A DNA stretch of 39,453 nt from Lentzea kentuckyensis (lineage in GTDB: Bacteria > Actinomycetota > Actinomycetes > Mycobacteriales > Pseudonocardiaceae): the NCBI RefSeq assembly GCF_002150765.1, contig NZ_MUYM01000062.1, positions 1-39,453 on the forward strand. The letters run 5' to 3'. Numbering within the stretch: the first letter of the stretch is position 1; the number at the start of each line of letters is the position of its first letter. Positions 15,343 through 24,415 of this stretch are shown here, piece after piece. Both the position numbers and the translations under genes were made by a program. Under the pieces are notes generated by a model. The model did no database searches and had not been told where the DNA came from. It saw only the letters and a program-made list of their open reading frames with translations.

Positions 15343-16244
15343 GCACGATCAGCATTCGCAAGTACGCCAGTGAGAACGGGGCGCTCGCCGGGCTTCTGCT
15401 GCTCGCGGTGGTCATCGCGATCATGCAGCCGGCGTTCCTCAACGCCCAGAACCTGCTCAACGTCGGCGTGCAGGCCGCGGTCATCGCGATCATGGCGTTC
15501 GGCATGACGTTCGTGGTGGTCGCGGGCGGTATCGACCTCTCGGTCGGCAGCATCGCCGCGCTGGCCGCGATGGTCGGCGCGCTCACCGCCGGGCCGATCG
15601 GTCTGGTCGTGGGTGCGTTGTGCGGCTTGGTGAACGGCGCGCTGGTCAGCTACGGCAAGCTGCCGCCGTTCATCGCGACGCTGGCCATGCTCAGCGTCGC
15701 CCGCGGTCTCACGCTGGTGTTCTCGGAAGGCCAGCCGCACGAGACCGACGCCGTGGTCACGTTCCTCGGCTCGAACCTCGCACCGATGGTGCCGTTGCCG
15801 TTGCTGCTGATGCTGGCGTTCTTCGGCATCACCGGCCTGATCCTCACGCGCACCAACCTCGGCCGCCGCATGTACGCGATCGGCGGCAACGAGGAAGCAG
15901 CCAAGCTCAGCGGCATCGACGTCCGGAAGCAGAAGCTCTGGATCTATGCGCTGAGCGGCCTGTTCGCCGCCGCCGCGGGCCTCGTGCTCGCGGGACGGCT
16001 CGGGTCCGCCGGTCCGCAGGCAGCGGTCGGCTACGAGCTCGACGCCATCGCCGCGGTCGTCATCGGCGGTGCGTCGTTGTCCGGTGGCGTTGGCCGCGCC
16101 ACCGGGACGTTGGTCGGCGCACTTGTGCTCGCCGTCCTGCGCAACGGCCTCAACCTGCTCCAAGTTCCGCCGTTCTGGCAGCAGGTCGTCATCGGCGCGG
16201 TGATCGCTCTTGCCGCGTTGCTCGACTCACTTCGCCGTCGCTGA
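15339..16244 (+). CDS. rbsC: Sugar ABC transporter permease, RbsC type
   Basis: A 301-residue inner-membrane permease of the BPD_transp_2 type with eight to ten helices. Family blocks seen are GMTFVVVAGGIDLSVGSIAALAAM (the conserved G-G-I-D-L-S-V-G motif), NGALVSYGKLPPFIATLAMLSVARG, and GRRMYAIGGNEEAAKLSGIDVRKQK, which contacts the ATPase. The C-terminal region IAAVVIGGASLSGGVGRATGTLVGALVLAVLRNGLNLL is also typical. ATG 15339 overlaps the ATPase stop by four bases, so the two are translationally coupled. It would form a homodimer with the two-domain ATPase in the membrane. Confidence 0.94.
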   Translation: MSTISIRKYASENGALAGLLLLAVVIAIMQPAFLNAQNLLNVGVQAAVIAIMAFGMTFVVVAGGIDLSVGSIAALAAMVGALTAGPIGLVVGALCGLVNGALVSYGKLPPFIATLAMLSVARGLTLVFSEGQPHETDAVVTFLGSNLAPMVPLPLLLMLAFFGITGLILTRTNLGRRMYAIGGNEEAAKLSGIDVRKQKLWIYALSGLFAAAAGLVLAGRLGSAGPQAAVGYELDAIAAVVIGGASLSGGVGRATGTLVGALVLAVLRNGLNLLQVPPFWQQVVIGAVIALAALLDSLRRR

Positions 16245-16273
16245 GAATCCCGCAACAGGTAAGGAAGACACCA

Positions 16274-17191
16274 ATGAAGGTGACCCGACGGATCGCGCTG
16301 ACCCTCGGTGCCGCGGCACTGCTGGCAACGGGGTGCAGCGGAACTGGGGCGTCCGGAGGAAGCGGCATCACCATCGGCCTCGCGGTGTCCACTTTGAACA
16401 ACCCGTTCTTCGTGGAACTCCAGCAGGGCGCGCAGGAGATGGCGAACCAGCTCGGCGCCAAGCTGACCGTGGTCGACGCGCAGAACGACGCGACGAACCA
16501 GGTCAACCAGGTGCAGACGCTGGTGACCCAGGGCGTCAAGGCGATCATCCTGAACCCGGTCGACTCCAAGCAGTCCGCGCCCGCCGCCAAGGCCGCCGAG
16601 CTGGCGAACATCCCGCTGATCTCGGTCGACCGCGCGGTCGACGGCAAGGTCGCCGCCGAGGTCGCCTCGAACAACGTCTCGGGCGGCAGCCTCGCGGCCA
16701 TCGAGCTCGGCCGCGCCACCTCCGGCGAGGTCGCGCACCTCAAGGGCATCTCGGGCGCGTCGGCGTCGCGTGACCGCGGTCAGGGCTTCGAGCAGGGCCT
16801 GAACAGCGGCAACATCAAGGTCGTCGCCACCGCCGTCGCGGACTTCGACCGCGCCAAGGGCCTCAACGAGACCACGAACCTGTTGCAGGGCCACCCGAAC
16901 CTCAAGGGCATCTTCGCCGAGAACGACGAGATGGCGCTCGGCGCGATCAAGGCCCTCGGCGCCCGCGCCGGCAAGGACGTCATGGTCGTCGGCTTCGACG
17001 GCACGCCGGACGGCCTGAAGGCGATCCAGGACGGCACGCTCGTCGCCACCATCGCGCAGCAGCCGAAGCTGCTCGGCTCCAAGGCCGTCGAGCAGGCGGT
17101 CAAGGCGGCCAAGGGCGAGCCGGTCCAGCAGGTCGTGGACGTCGAGGTCAAGGTCATCACGAAGCAGAACGTGGCAGAGTTCACCAAGTGA
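16274..17191 (+). CDS. rbsB: Sugar-binding lipoprotein, RbsB type
   Basis: A 305-residue solute-binding protein anchored outside the membrane. It begins MKVTRRIALTLGAAALLATGC, a lipoprotein signal with Cys 21, then a Ser/Gly linker. The mature part matches the ribose-binding fold: ITIGLAVSTLNNPFFVELQQGAQEMANQLGAKL, DAQNDATNQVNQVQTLVTQGVKAIILNPVDS, and later GIFAENDEMALGAIKALG and VVGFDGTPDGLKAIQDGTLVATIAQQP. AAGGAAG lies seven bases before ATG 16274. It is 29 bases after the permease and overlaps the ribokinase start by four bases. It hands the sugar to RbsC. Confidence 0.95.
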   Translation: MKVTRRIALTLGAAALLATGCSGTGASGGSGITIGLAVSTLNNPFFVELQQGAQEMANQLGAKLTVVDAQNDATNQVNQVQTLVTQGVKAIILNPVDSKQSAPAAKAAELANIPLISVDRAVDGKVAAEVASNNVSGGSLAAIELGRATSGEVAHLKGISGASASRDRGQGFEQGLNSGNIKVVATAVADFDRAKGLNETTNLLQGHPNLKGIFAENDEMALGAIKALGARAGKDVMVVGFDGTPDGLKAIQDGTLVATIAQQPKLLGSKAVEQAVKAAKGEPVQQVVDVEVKVITKQNVAEFTK

Positions 17192-18066
17192 CGAAGCCTC
17201 TGCTTGTTCTCGGGTCCGCCAACGCCGACCTCGTGGTCGAGGTCGGCAGGCGGCCCGCCGGCGGTGAGACCGTCCTCGGCGGCGACACCGTCGTGCTGCC
17301 CGGCGGCAAGGGCGCGAACACCGCCGTTGCCGCCGCTCGCGTCGGCGCTTCCGTTGCACTCGTTGGTGCCGTTGGCGGTGACGGGTACGGCTCGTTGCTG
17401 CGCGAGTCGCTGGAGTCGTCCGGCGTCGACACGGCACTGGTGAAGACTTCCGAGCGCCCCACCGGGATCGCTTACATCACCGTGACTCCGGACGGCGAGA
17501 ACTCCATCGTCGTGTCCCCCGGCGCCAACGCGGACGTCTCACTGTCCGATGTGGACGCCATCGACCTCACCGGCGTCAGCGTGCTGACGTGTTCGCTGGA
17601 AGTGCCGCTGGAGACGGTGATCCACGCGATCGACGTCGCCGCGAAGGCCGGCGTGCGGACCGTGCTGAACCTGTCGCCGGTCGCCGAACTGCCCGCGGAG
17701 ACGCTCAAGCAGCTCACGACGCTGATCGTGAACGAGCACGAGGCCGCGCAGCTCGCGTCGGACTGGCGCCACCTGCTGCGGCTCGGCCCGCACACCGCGA
17801 TCGTCACGCTCGGCGAGCGCGGTGCGGCCGTGGTGCTGCCCGCCGGTGTCGTGCAGGTGCCGTCGATCGAGGTGGACCAGGTGGTCGACACGACCGGCGC
17901 CGGTGACGCCTTCGCCGGAGCCTTCTCCGCGCGGCTGGCCGCGGGCGACCGGGTCGTCGTCGCGGCCGAGTACGCCGTGAAGGTCGCCGCGCTGTCCGTC
18001 ACGAAGGCCGGTGCGCAGCCGTCGTACCCGACCGCCGCCGAGGTCAGCGGGCCAGCGGCGGAATGA
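17188..18066 (+). CDS. rbsK: Ribokinase (PfkB family)
   Basis: A 292-residue PfkB-family sugar kinase that phosphorylates the imported sugar, presumably ribose to ribose 5-phosphate. The N-terminal motif is LPGGKGANTAVAAARVGASVALVGAVGGDGYG. The C-terminal catalytic motif is VDTTGAGDAFAGAFSARL, with GAGD at residues 237-240 (Asp 240 is the base). ENSIVVSPGAN fits the sugar-binding lid. GTG 17188 overlaps the binding-protein stop by four bases. There is no rbsD mutarotase gene in the operon. The last 23 bases overlap the convergent lipoprotein gene, so transcription beyond the operon would be antisense to it. Confidence 0.94.
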   Translation: MTKPLLVLGSANADLVVEVGRRPAGGETVLGGDTVVLPGGKGANTAVAAARVGASVALVGAVGGDGYGSLLRESLESSGVDTALVKTSERPTGIAYITVTPDGENSIVVSPGANADVSLSDVDAIDLTGVSVLTCSLEVPLETVIHAIDVAAKAGVRTVLNLSPVAELPAETLKQLTTLIVNEHEAAQLASDWRHLLRLGPHTAIVTLGERGAAVVLPAGVVQVPSIEVDQVVDTTGAGDAFAGAFSARLAAGDRVVVAAEYAVKVAALSVTKAGAQPSYPTAAEVSGPAAE

Positions 18067-18718
18067 CCTGCACCGGGTCACCCGACCCGGTGAAGTCGAA
18101 GACGGCGAACTCCTCCTGGTTGCCCAGCTTGGCTTCCAACCGGCGGAGTTTGCCGTCGGCGTCGAGCCAGTAGCGCAGCCGGGAGTCCGTCGCGTCCTTC
18201 TGCCGAGGGCCCTCGAAGACGTCGACCGCCGTGTCACCGATCTTGTCCGCACGCAGCCAGCGTGCCGAACTCTGCAGCAACAGCTGGGAGTTCTCCGGCC
18301 GGTCCGAGCCCAGGTTCACCAGCAGCCGCAGCGCGCCGTCCAGTTCGGAGCCGCGTTCCTGCAGTTCGCGGACCTGCCAGTCGACCAACGGCAGCGGGTC
18401 GACCGCCTTGGTGGACGGCGTCATCGCGAACGCCATCCGGCCGAGGTTCCACTGCAGCAGGCCCTGGGCGAACTCGTCCGAGCGGCCGTCGGTGCGCATG
18501 CCCGCGTAGCCGTGGTGGTTCACGAAGTCGACGCGCCCGTCCAGGACGAGCTTGCCGCCGGGTGACGGGATGGACGCGGTGAACGCGCTGACACCGGTCG
18601 TGTAGTTCGAGAACCTGACCAGTGCCAGGCGTTCCGCCTCGGGGATCGACAGCGGTCGCGGGTCGGGCGTCGCGCCGCAGGCGGTCAGGACCAGCAGCAG
18701 AGCCAGGGCTTTCTTCAC
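18044..18718 (-). CDS. Predicted lipoprotein, LolA/LprG-like fold possible
   Basis: A 224-residue exported protein with a lipoprotein signal (MKKALALLLVLTACG, Cys 14). The mature part has SIPSPGGKLVLDGRVDFVNHHGYAGMR, LGRMAFAMTPST and SRLRYWLDADGKLRRLEAKLGNQEEFAVFDFTGSGDPVQVIPP. This pattern of beta strands around a central groove, ending in a strand with the F-x-x-x-G-x-P-V-x-V-x-P-P motif, is like actinobacterial LppX/LprG- or LolA-like lipoproteins that carry lipids. That similarity is impressionistic. It is cotranscribed with the beta-helix lipoprotein gene, whose stop overlaps its start by four bases. Confidence 0.65.
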   Translation of the reverse strand: MKKALALLLVLTACGATPDPRPLSIPEAERLALVRFSNYTTGVSAFTASIPSPGGKLVLDGRVDFVNHHGYAGMRTDGRSDEFAQGLLQWNLGRMAFAMTPSTKAVDPLPLVDWQVRELQERGSELDGALRLLVNLGSDRPENSQLLLQSSARWLRADKIGDTAVDVFEGPRQKDATDSRLRYWLDADGKLRRLEAKLGNQEEFAVFDFTGSGDPVQVIPPLAR

Positions 18719-19926
18719 GACCGCACCGCCGCGCGGTCGTCGAACAGGTCCTCGGTCGGCACCGCGTACTTCTCGGCGTTCGGTGCCTTGTCCGGCAACG
18801 GGCCGTCTGGCATGTCCGGCTGTGTGGGCGGTGCGGCGACCTGGTTGAACGGGATTCCGCGCGGGGCAGCGGGTTTCTTCAGCGGCTCGCCAACGCCCTC
18901 GTAGCAGCGCTCACGGTCGAAGCAGTTGTTCCTGCCGGGTGCGCGTTGCGTGGCCACGTACAGCACGTCCTGGCCGTTGCGGGTGATCACGTTGCCGTCG
19001 AACCGGTTGTCCAGCGGTGCCAGGTCCTCGCTGGACCCCAGGGCCACGCCGACGCCGGGGTTGCCGGTGATCAGGTTGCGGGACACCAGGTTCCGCGTGC
19101 CGCCCGCGATGCCCAGGCCGAGCCCGAACGCGCCGTCTGCCTGGGCGGGCGAGAGCGCCTCCGAGTTGTCGGAGACGAGATTGCCGACGAACGCGGCGTC
19201 CTCCTGCGGCACGAACGCCTCCTGGTAGTCGGAGTTCGACGTCATACCGACCCGGTTGCCGCTGAACCTGTTGCCCAGCACGTACATCTGGCCGGACGCG
19301 TTCGTGCCCTCGTAACCGACGGCGTTGCGCTCGGCGACGTTGCCGCGCACGACGATGTCGCACGGCTTGCACTGGCCGACGTAGAAACCGGAGTCCGCGC
19401 TGCCGCTCGCGTAGCTCTGCTCGATCACGCCGTGCTGGGCGTCGAACGCGTAGATGCCGTACAGCGCGTTGTTGCTGGCCGTCACGTACGAGACGCGGAA
19501 CCCCTGCAACGGCGGGAACTTCTGCGTGTCCAGTTTGGTGTAGCCGGTGCTGCCACGACCCATCCCGCCGTCCTGGCTGAGCCCGGTGACCAGCACGCCG
19601 TTCAGGGTGTGGTTGCGGACGGTCAGGTTCTGCACCGACACGTCCGGCGCGGTGACCACGATCCCGTTGGCCCGCTTGACCTCGCCGTCGATGATCACGC
19701 TGCCGCGCTGGGCGCCCCTGATCGTGAGGCCCTTGGTCCTGACCTGCACGGTCTCCTTGTAGACGCCGGGCGCGACGAGGATGGTCGCGCCCTCCCGTGC
19801 CTGGTCCACGGCGGCCTGGATGGTGCTCAGCTGTGCCGGGACCTTGATCTCGGGACCGAGCTTCGGTTTCGCCGCCGAGCATCCGGCGACCAGTAGCACT
19901 GCTGCGAAGGCGTACGGAGCGCGCAC
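18715..19926 (-). CDS. Right-handed beta-helix lipoprotein
   Basis: A 403-residue surface protein with a lipoprotein signal (MRAPYAFAAVLLVAGC, Cys 16). The mature part begins PAQLSTIQAAVDQAREGATILVAPGVYKETVQVRTKGLTIRGA, the standard entry to pectate-lyase-like or NosD-like beta-helices. Many PbH1-type coils follow (NGIVV...VQNLTVRN, NALYGIYAFDAQHGVIEQSYASG, NRFSGNRVGMTSNSDYQ, NLVSRNLITGNPGVGVALG). Two cysteines in GQCKPCD and a pair in NNCFDRERCYEG could form disulphides. The enzymatic activity, if any, is unclear; binding or cleavage of polysaccharide is typical of the fold. It starts 47 bases from the divergent Dyp peroxidase gene. Confidence 0.85.
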   Translation of the reverse strand: MRAPYAFAAVLLVAGCSAAKPKLGPEIKVPAQLSTIQAAVDQAREGATILVAPGVYKETVQVRTKGLTIRGAQRGSVIIDGEVKRANGIVVTAPDVSVQNLTVRNHTLNGVLVTGLSQDGGMGRGSTGYTKLDTQKFPPLQGFRVSYVTASNNALYGIYAFDAQHGVIEQSYASGSADSGFYVGQCKPCDIVVRGNVAERNAVGYEGTNASGQMYVLGNRFSGNRVGMTSNSDYQEAFVPQEDAAFVGNLVSDNSEALSPAQADGAFGLGLGIAGGTRNLVSRNLITGNPGVGVALGSSEDLAPLDNRFDGNVITRNGQDVLYVATQRAPGRNNCFDRERCYEGVGEPLKKPAAPRGIPFNQVAAPPTQPDMPDGPLPDKAPNAEKYAVPTEDLFDDRAAVRS

Positions 19927-19973
19927 AGCCGGTCACCGTACTGCTCCGTTCGGCCTACTGTCACACTGCCCCT

Positions 19974-20819
19974 GTGGTCCTCATCTCACGCCGCCGTCTG
20001 TTGTATGGCGCTGCTGCCATTGGGCTACTCGGCGGCTGCGGATCGCACGAACGGCAACAGGGCGTCGCCACCCCGCAGCAACCGCACGCCGACATCTCCG
20101 TGTGGGACGCGGCCGGTCCGCCATCCGCGCAGGTCAGCTCCTCGGTGACGGTCACTTTTGGGCACGGGATCGACGGACTGCCGGAGTTCCCCGGTGACGC
20201 GGTCCGGGCGCAGGACCTGGGCGGACGGTTGTTCCTGCAGATCTGCGGGGACGATCCGGAGGCGGTGCGGGACGCGGCTGAGCGGTTGCGGCCCGACGGG
20301 CGGTTGAGGTGGCGTGAGCAGGGGTTCTGCCACGCGGATCGCACGAACGGGTTGGGTTTCAAAGACGGCATCGTGGTGCCCAAGACCGCCGAGGAGTTCG
20401 ACCAGGAGGTCTGGCTGCCGGACGGGTCGACCATCGCCGTCGTGCGCCGGATGAAGCTCGACGTCTCCGCGTTCACGGCCTTGCCCGTGGCCGATCAGGA
20501 ACGGGTGTTCGGGCGGCGCAAGCACGACGCGGTGCCGTTGTCCGGTGGCGACGAGGTCGATTTGTCGGCAAAGACCCCCGACGGCGAGTACGTCATCCCG
20601 GCCGACGCGCACGTGCGGCGGGCGCACCCGTTGATGGCGGGCGCCGGCCTGATGCTGCGCCGCTCGTACAACTACGCCGAGGGTCTGCTCTTCATCTCGT
20701 ACCAGCGCGAACTTCGCACGTTTGTGAACACGATGTATCGCATGATCGATGGCGACGCACTTCTGCGTTACGCCACGACCACCAGCTCGGCGGCTTTCCG
20801 CATTCCGCCGCTGGATTAG
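19974..20819 (+). CDS. Compact Tat-exported Dyp-type haem peroxidase
   Basis: A 281-residue Dyp-type peroxidase, a haem enzyme that uses peroxide to oxidise dyes, aromatics or porphyrins. The N-terminus has a twin-arginine signal (SRRRLLYGAAAIGLLGGCG) and a lipobox-like LGGC at Cys 22. The mature start QQGVATPQQPHADISVWD matches EfeB-type enzymes. The distal motif is GFKDG (Asp 131), the proximal haem ligand is His 213 in PADAHVRRAHP, and the distal Arg is in LMLRRSYNY (229-230). It is much shorter than the usual 400 or so residues: the region between ISVWD and SSSVTVTFG lacks about 50 residues found in EfeB-like proteins. No EfeO or EfeU gene is nearby. GTG 19974 is the start. Confidence 0.88.
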   Translation: MVLISRRRLLYGAAAIGLLGGCGSHERQQGVATPQQPHADISVWDAAGPPSAQVSSSVTVTFGHGIDGLPEFPGDAVRAQDLGGRLFLQICGDDPEAVRDAAERLRPDGRLRWREQGFCHADRTNGLGFKDGIVVPKTAEEFDQEVWLPDGSTIAVVRRMKLDVSAFTALPVADQERVFGRRKHDAVPLSGGDEVDLSAKTPDGEYVIPADAHVRRAHPLMAGAGLMLRRSYNYAEGLLFISYQRELRTFVNTMYRMIDGDALLRYATTTSSAAFRIPPLD

Positions 20820-20854
20820 TCACACTGAGCTGTCGTCGGTTCCCGGTGGAAGGG

Positions 20855-20867
20855 TATGGTCTAGACC

Positions 20868-20870
<3 letters not shown>
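20855..20870. promoter_or_regulatory. DasR-like operator overlapping ptsI start
   Basis: TATGGTCTAGACCATG contains the perfect 14-base palindrome ATGGTCTAGACCAT (20856-20869). Its TGGTCTAGACCA core is identical to the DasR (GntR-family) site consensus of Streptomyces, which controls PTS and N-acetylglucosamine genes. The first six bases, TATGGT, are also a good -10 box seven bases before the ATG at 20868, so the mRNA would be leaderless and the operator would cover both promoter and start codon. Confidence 0.75.
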
Positions 20871-22475
<1,605 letters not shown>

Positions 22476-22499
<24 letters not shown>

Positions 22500-22640
22500 T
22501 CCCAGGAACGCCGACCACGCGTCCGCCGACACCGGCAGGTGCGTGGTCGGCGCTTTGCTGTCCCGGACACCGATGCCACGACCAACTTCGACGCAGTCGT
22601 TCGAGTTGATGCTGTAGCTGCTCTTGCGCCAGACGGACAT
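22476..22640 (-). CDS. DUF397 small protein
   Basis: A 54-residue protein that reads MSVWRKSSYSINSNDCVEV, then GVRDSKAPTTHLPVSADAWSAFLGLVR. The W-R-K-S-S-Y-S start, the N-x-C-V-E-V block, V-R-D-S-K and the final W-x-x-F-L are the DUF397 signature. GAGGAG lies about nine bases before ATG 22640; an ATG at 22649 touches that site and is unlikely to be used. DUF397 proteins accompany XRE/DUF5753 regulators in actinobacterial development (WhiJ-like clusters) and may act as their antagonists. It is 13 bases downstream of such a gene, in the same operon. The stop lies inside the convergent ptsI gene. Confidence 0.85.
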
Positions 22641-22653
22641 GCGGAACATCTCC

Positions 22654-23469
22654 TCAGATCATGATGCTGGTGATCAGCTCCTTCGAGTGTTCCGCATCCA
22701 ACGCCTGCTGGTCGATCAGTTTCAGCAGGTCGGCGTAGGTGCTGAGAGATGCCTTGTCTTCGAGGAAGAGACTGGAGTTCTCGCCTTCGAGGTAGACGGC
22801 GGGCTCGAACTTCTCGTACTGGAGCTGCATGAACGAGCCCGAAACCCCGGCGTGCGCGCCTAGTGCGGTCGGCACGACCCGCACCTCGATGTAGGAACGC
22901 TGTGCCATCGCCAGGACGTGGATCAGCTGATCTTTCATCACTTCCGGCGATCCGACCGGAAGCCGCAACGCCTGTTCGTGGATGTAGAACACGAACTCCC
23001 GGCTCCAGTGGAAGAGTTCGCGGCGCGCCAGCTTGGCGGCAATCACTTCTTCGTAGTCGACCAACTTGTTGCGAACCGCCCCTTGAACGAGGCCTCGCAT
23101 GTAATCCGCGGTCTGGAGGCGGCCGGGAATCAGGTTCATCGACCAGACCACGATCTTGTTGGCCAGGCGCTCCTGTTCCATGAGACTGCGCGTGGAGTGA
23201 GGGATCTGGAGATACCCGTTCTCGCGAGACTCCTTGTAGAGCCCCATCAGGTGACGGGCCTCGTCCGGCTTCACCCGGCAGAACCCGAGCAGCATGGTCA
23301 GCTCGGTCTCGCTGACGCCGCCCTTCCCCCGCACCAGGTCGGAGACTTTGGCTTCCTGCCAGCCGAGTGCTTCGGCGAGCTGGCGGTGGGTCATCCGGGT
23401 CTGCTCGATGGCGCGCCGGATGGCTTCGCCGAACTCCCGTCCCACCACGCTGGAAATTCGTCGTGGCAT
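22654..23469 (-). CDS. XRE-HTH/DUF5753 regulator (WhiJ/Scr1-like)
   Basis: A 271-residue regulator with an N-terminal helix-turn-helix (GEAIRRAIEQTRMTHRQLAEALGWQEAKVSDLVRGKGGVSETELTMLL) and a C-terminal DUF5753 domain. The latter has VVWSMNLIPGRLQTADYMRGLVQG, the usual W-x-x-x-L-I-P-G-L-L-Q-T-x-x-Y, and later FVFYIHEQALRLPVGSPEVMKDQLIHVLAMAQRSYIEVRVVP and GSFMQLQYEKFEPAVYLEGENSSLFLED. ATG 23469 begins MPRRISSVVGREFGE, as in relatives; a GTG at 23502 would add 11 residues. There is no strong ribosome binding site for either. The DUF397 gene follows 13 bases later. Such pairs affect sporulation or secondary metabolism in Streptomyces; the role here is not known. Confidence 0.92.
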   Translation of the reverse strand: MPRRISSVVGREFGEAIRRAIEQTRMTHRQLAEALGWQEAKVSDLVRGKGGVSETELTMLLGFCRVKPDEARHLMGLYKESRENGYLQIPHSTRSLMEQERLANKIVVWSMNLIPGRLQTADYMRGLVQGAVRNKLVDYEEVIAAKLARRELFHWSREFVFYIHEQALRLPVGSPEVMKDQLIHVLAMAQRSYIEVRVVPTALGAHAGVSGSFMQLQYEKFEPAVYLEGENSSLFLEDKASLSTYADLLKLIDQQALDAEHSKELITSIMI

Positions 23470-23550
23470 GGCGATGAAGCTAGGAATCCGGATCCCCTTC
23501 ACTCCATCGTTTCCGCCCGAATCTCCCTGAAGGAAGTAGTTTTTGGAGCC

Positions 23551-23570
23551 TGTACAAGTTTTACCTTTGT
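23551..23570. promoter_or_regulatory. AT-rich imperfect palindrome upstream of XRE gene
   Basis: TGTACA (23551-23556) is a perfect palindrome, and the overlapping ACAAG...CTTTGT (23554-23570) is an imperfect one. The stretch is unusually AT-rich for this window, overlaps the stop codon of the LysR gene, and lies about 80 bases upstream of the XRE start. It may be the promoter/operator of the XRE-DUF397 pair. No clean -10 is seen. Confidence 0.3.
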
Positions 23571-24415
23571 GCCACTAAGTGCAGTTCATCAAGCACGATG
23601 CGAATCAACGGGTGGTCACTCGACCCTCTGCGTACGGCCGCTACAACGCGTCTGAGTGGTGGTGTTCCCGTGACTGGCACTCCGCGGATGGCGTTCCTCG
23701 GCGCCAACGCCACCCCTGCCCCCGCCGCCACCAACGCCTCGATGGCGCGGAAGTCGTCAGACGTGTGCCGGATCCGCGGCGCGAACCCTGACTGCGCACA
23801 CGCCATCTCCACGACGTCCCGCAACTGGTTGCCCGGCAGCGTCACCACCCAGTCCTCGTCGGCCAGTGCCGCGAGGTCGACCGGTCCGTCCGCGAGCGCG
23901 TGCCCAGGCGGCAACACGACGTCGAAAGGCTCGGTGTAGAGCGGAAACGTGGTGAAGCGGTCCGTCGACCGATGTTCCTCGGTGATCGCCACGTCGATCT
24001 CGCCGTCCAGCAGCAGCCGCACGCTCTCGTGCCCTTCGGCATCACGCACGGACAGCTCGATCGACCGCTCTTTCAACGCCGCCAACGCAGGCGCCACCAC
24101 CTGCGTGATCGCCGACGCGAACGCAGCGACCGCGACCCGTCCGGCGGTCCCGGAGGTGAGAGCGTCCAAAGTGGCCTGTGCGCGTTCCAGTTCCGCCGCA
24201 ACGGCATGGGCGTGCGCGACGAGCAGCTCACCGGCCGGAGTCAGCGAGACCCTTCGTCCTTTTCGGAGCAACAGCGGATGGCCGGCCTCCGACTCCAACG
24301 CCGCGAGCTGCTGCGACACCGCTGACGGCGTGAGGTGCAGCGCGGCAGCCGCGGCCGTCACCGTGCCGTGGTCGGCGAGTGCACGCAGCACGCGGAGCCG
24401 TCGTGGGTCGATCAC
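23561..24415 (-). CDS. LysR family transcription regulator
   Basis: A 284-residue LysR-type regulator. The winged HTH is complete: MIDPRRLRVLRALADHGTVTAAAAALHLTPSAVSQQLAALESEAGHPLLLRKGRRVSLTPAGELLVAHA (residues 1-69). The effector domain has GRVAVAAFASAITQVVAPALAAL, then RLLLDGEIDVAITEEH and WVVTLPGNQLRDVVEMAC, followed by IEALVAAGAGVALAPR, all typical. The GTG start at 24415 overlaps the stop of the hydrolase gene by four bases, so it is cotranscribed downstream of that enzyme. This is unlike the usual divergent LysR arrangement and suggests it belongs to the hydrolase operon. Confidence 0.94.
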   Translation of the reverse strand: MIDPRRLRVLRALADHGTVTAAAAALHLTPSAVSQQLAALESEAGHPLLLRKGRRVSLTPAGELLVAHAHAVAAELERAQATLDALTSGTAGRVAVAAFASAITQVVAPALAALKERSIELSVRDAEGHESVRLLLDGEIDVAITEEHRSTDRFTTFPLYTEPFDVVLPPGHALADGPVDLAALADEDWVVTLPGNQLRDVVEMACAQSGFAPRIRHTSDDFRAIEALVAAGAGVALAPRNAIRGVPVTGTPPLRRVVAAVRRGSSDHPLIRIVLDELHLVAQR

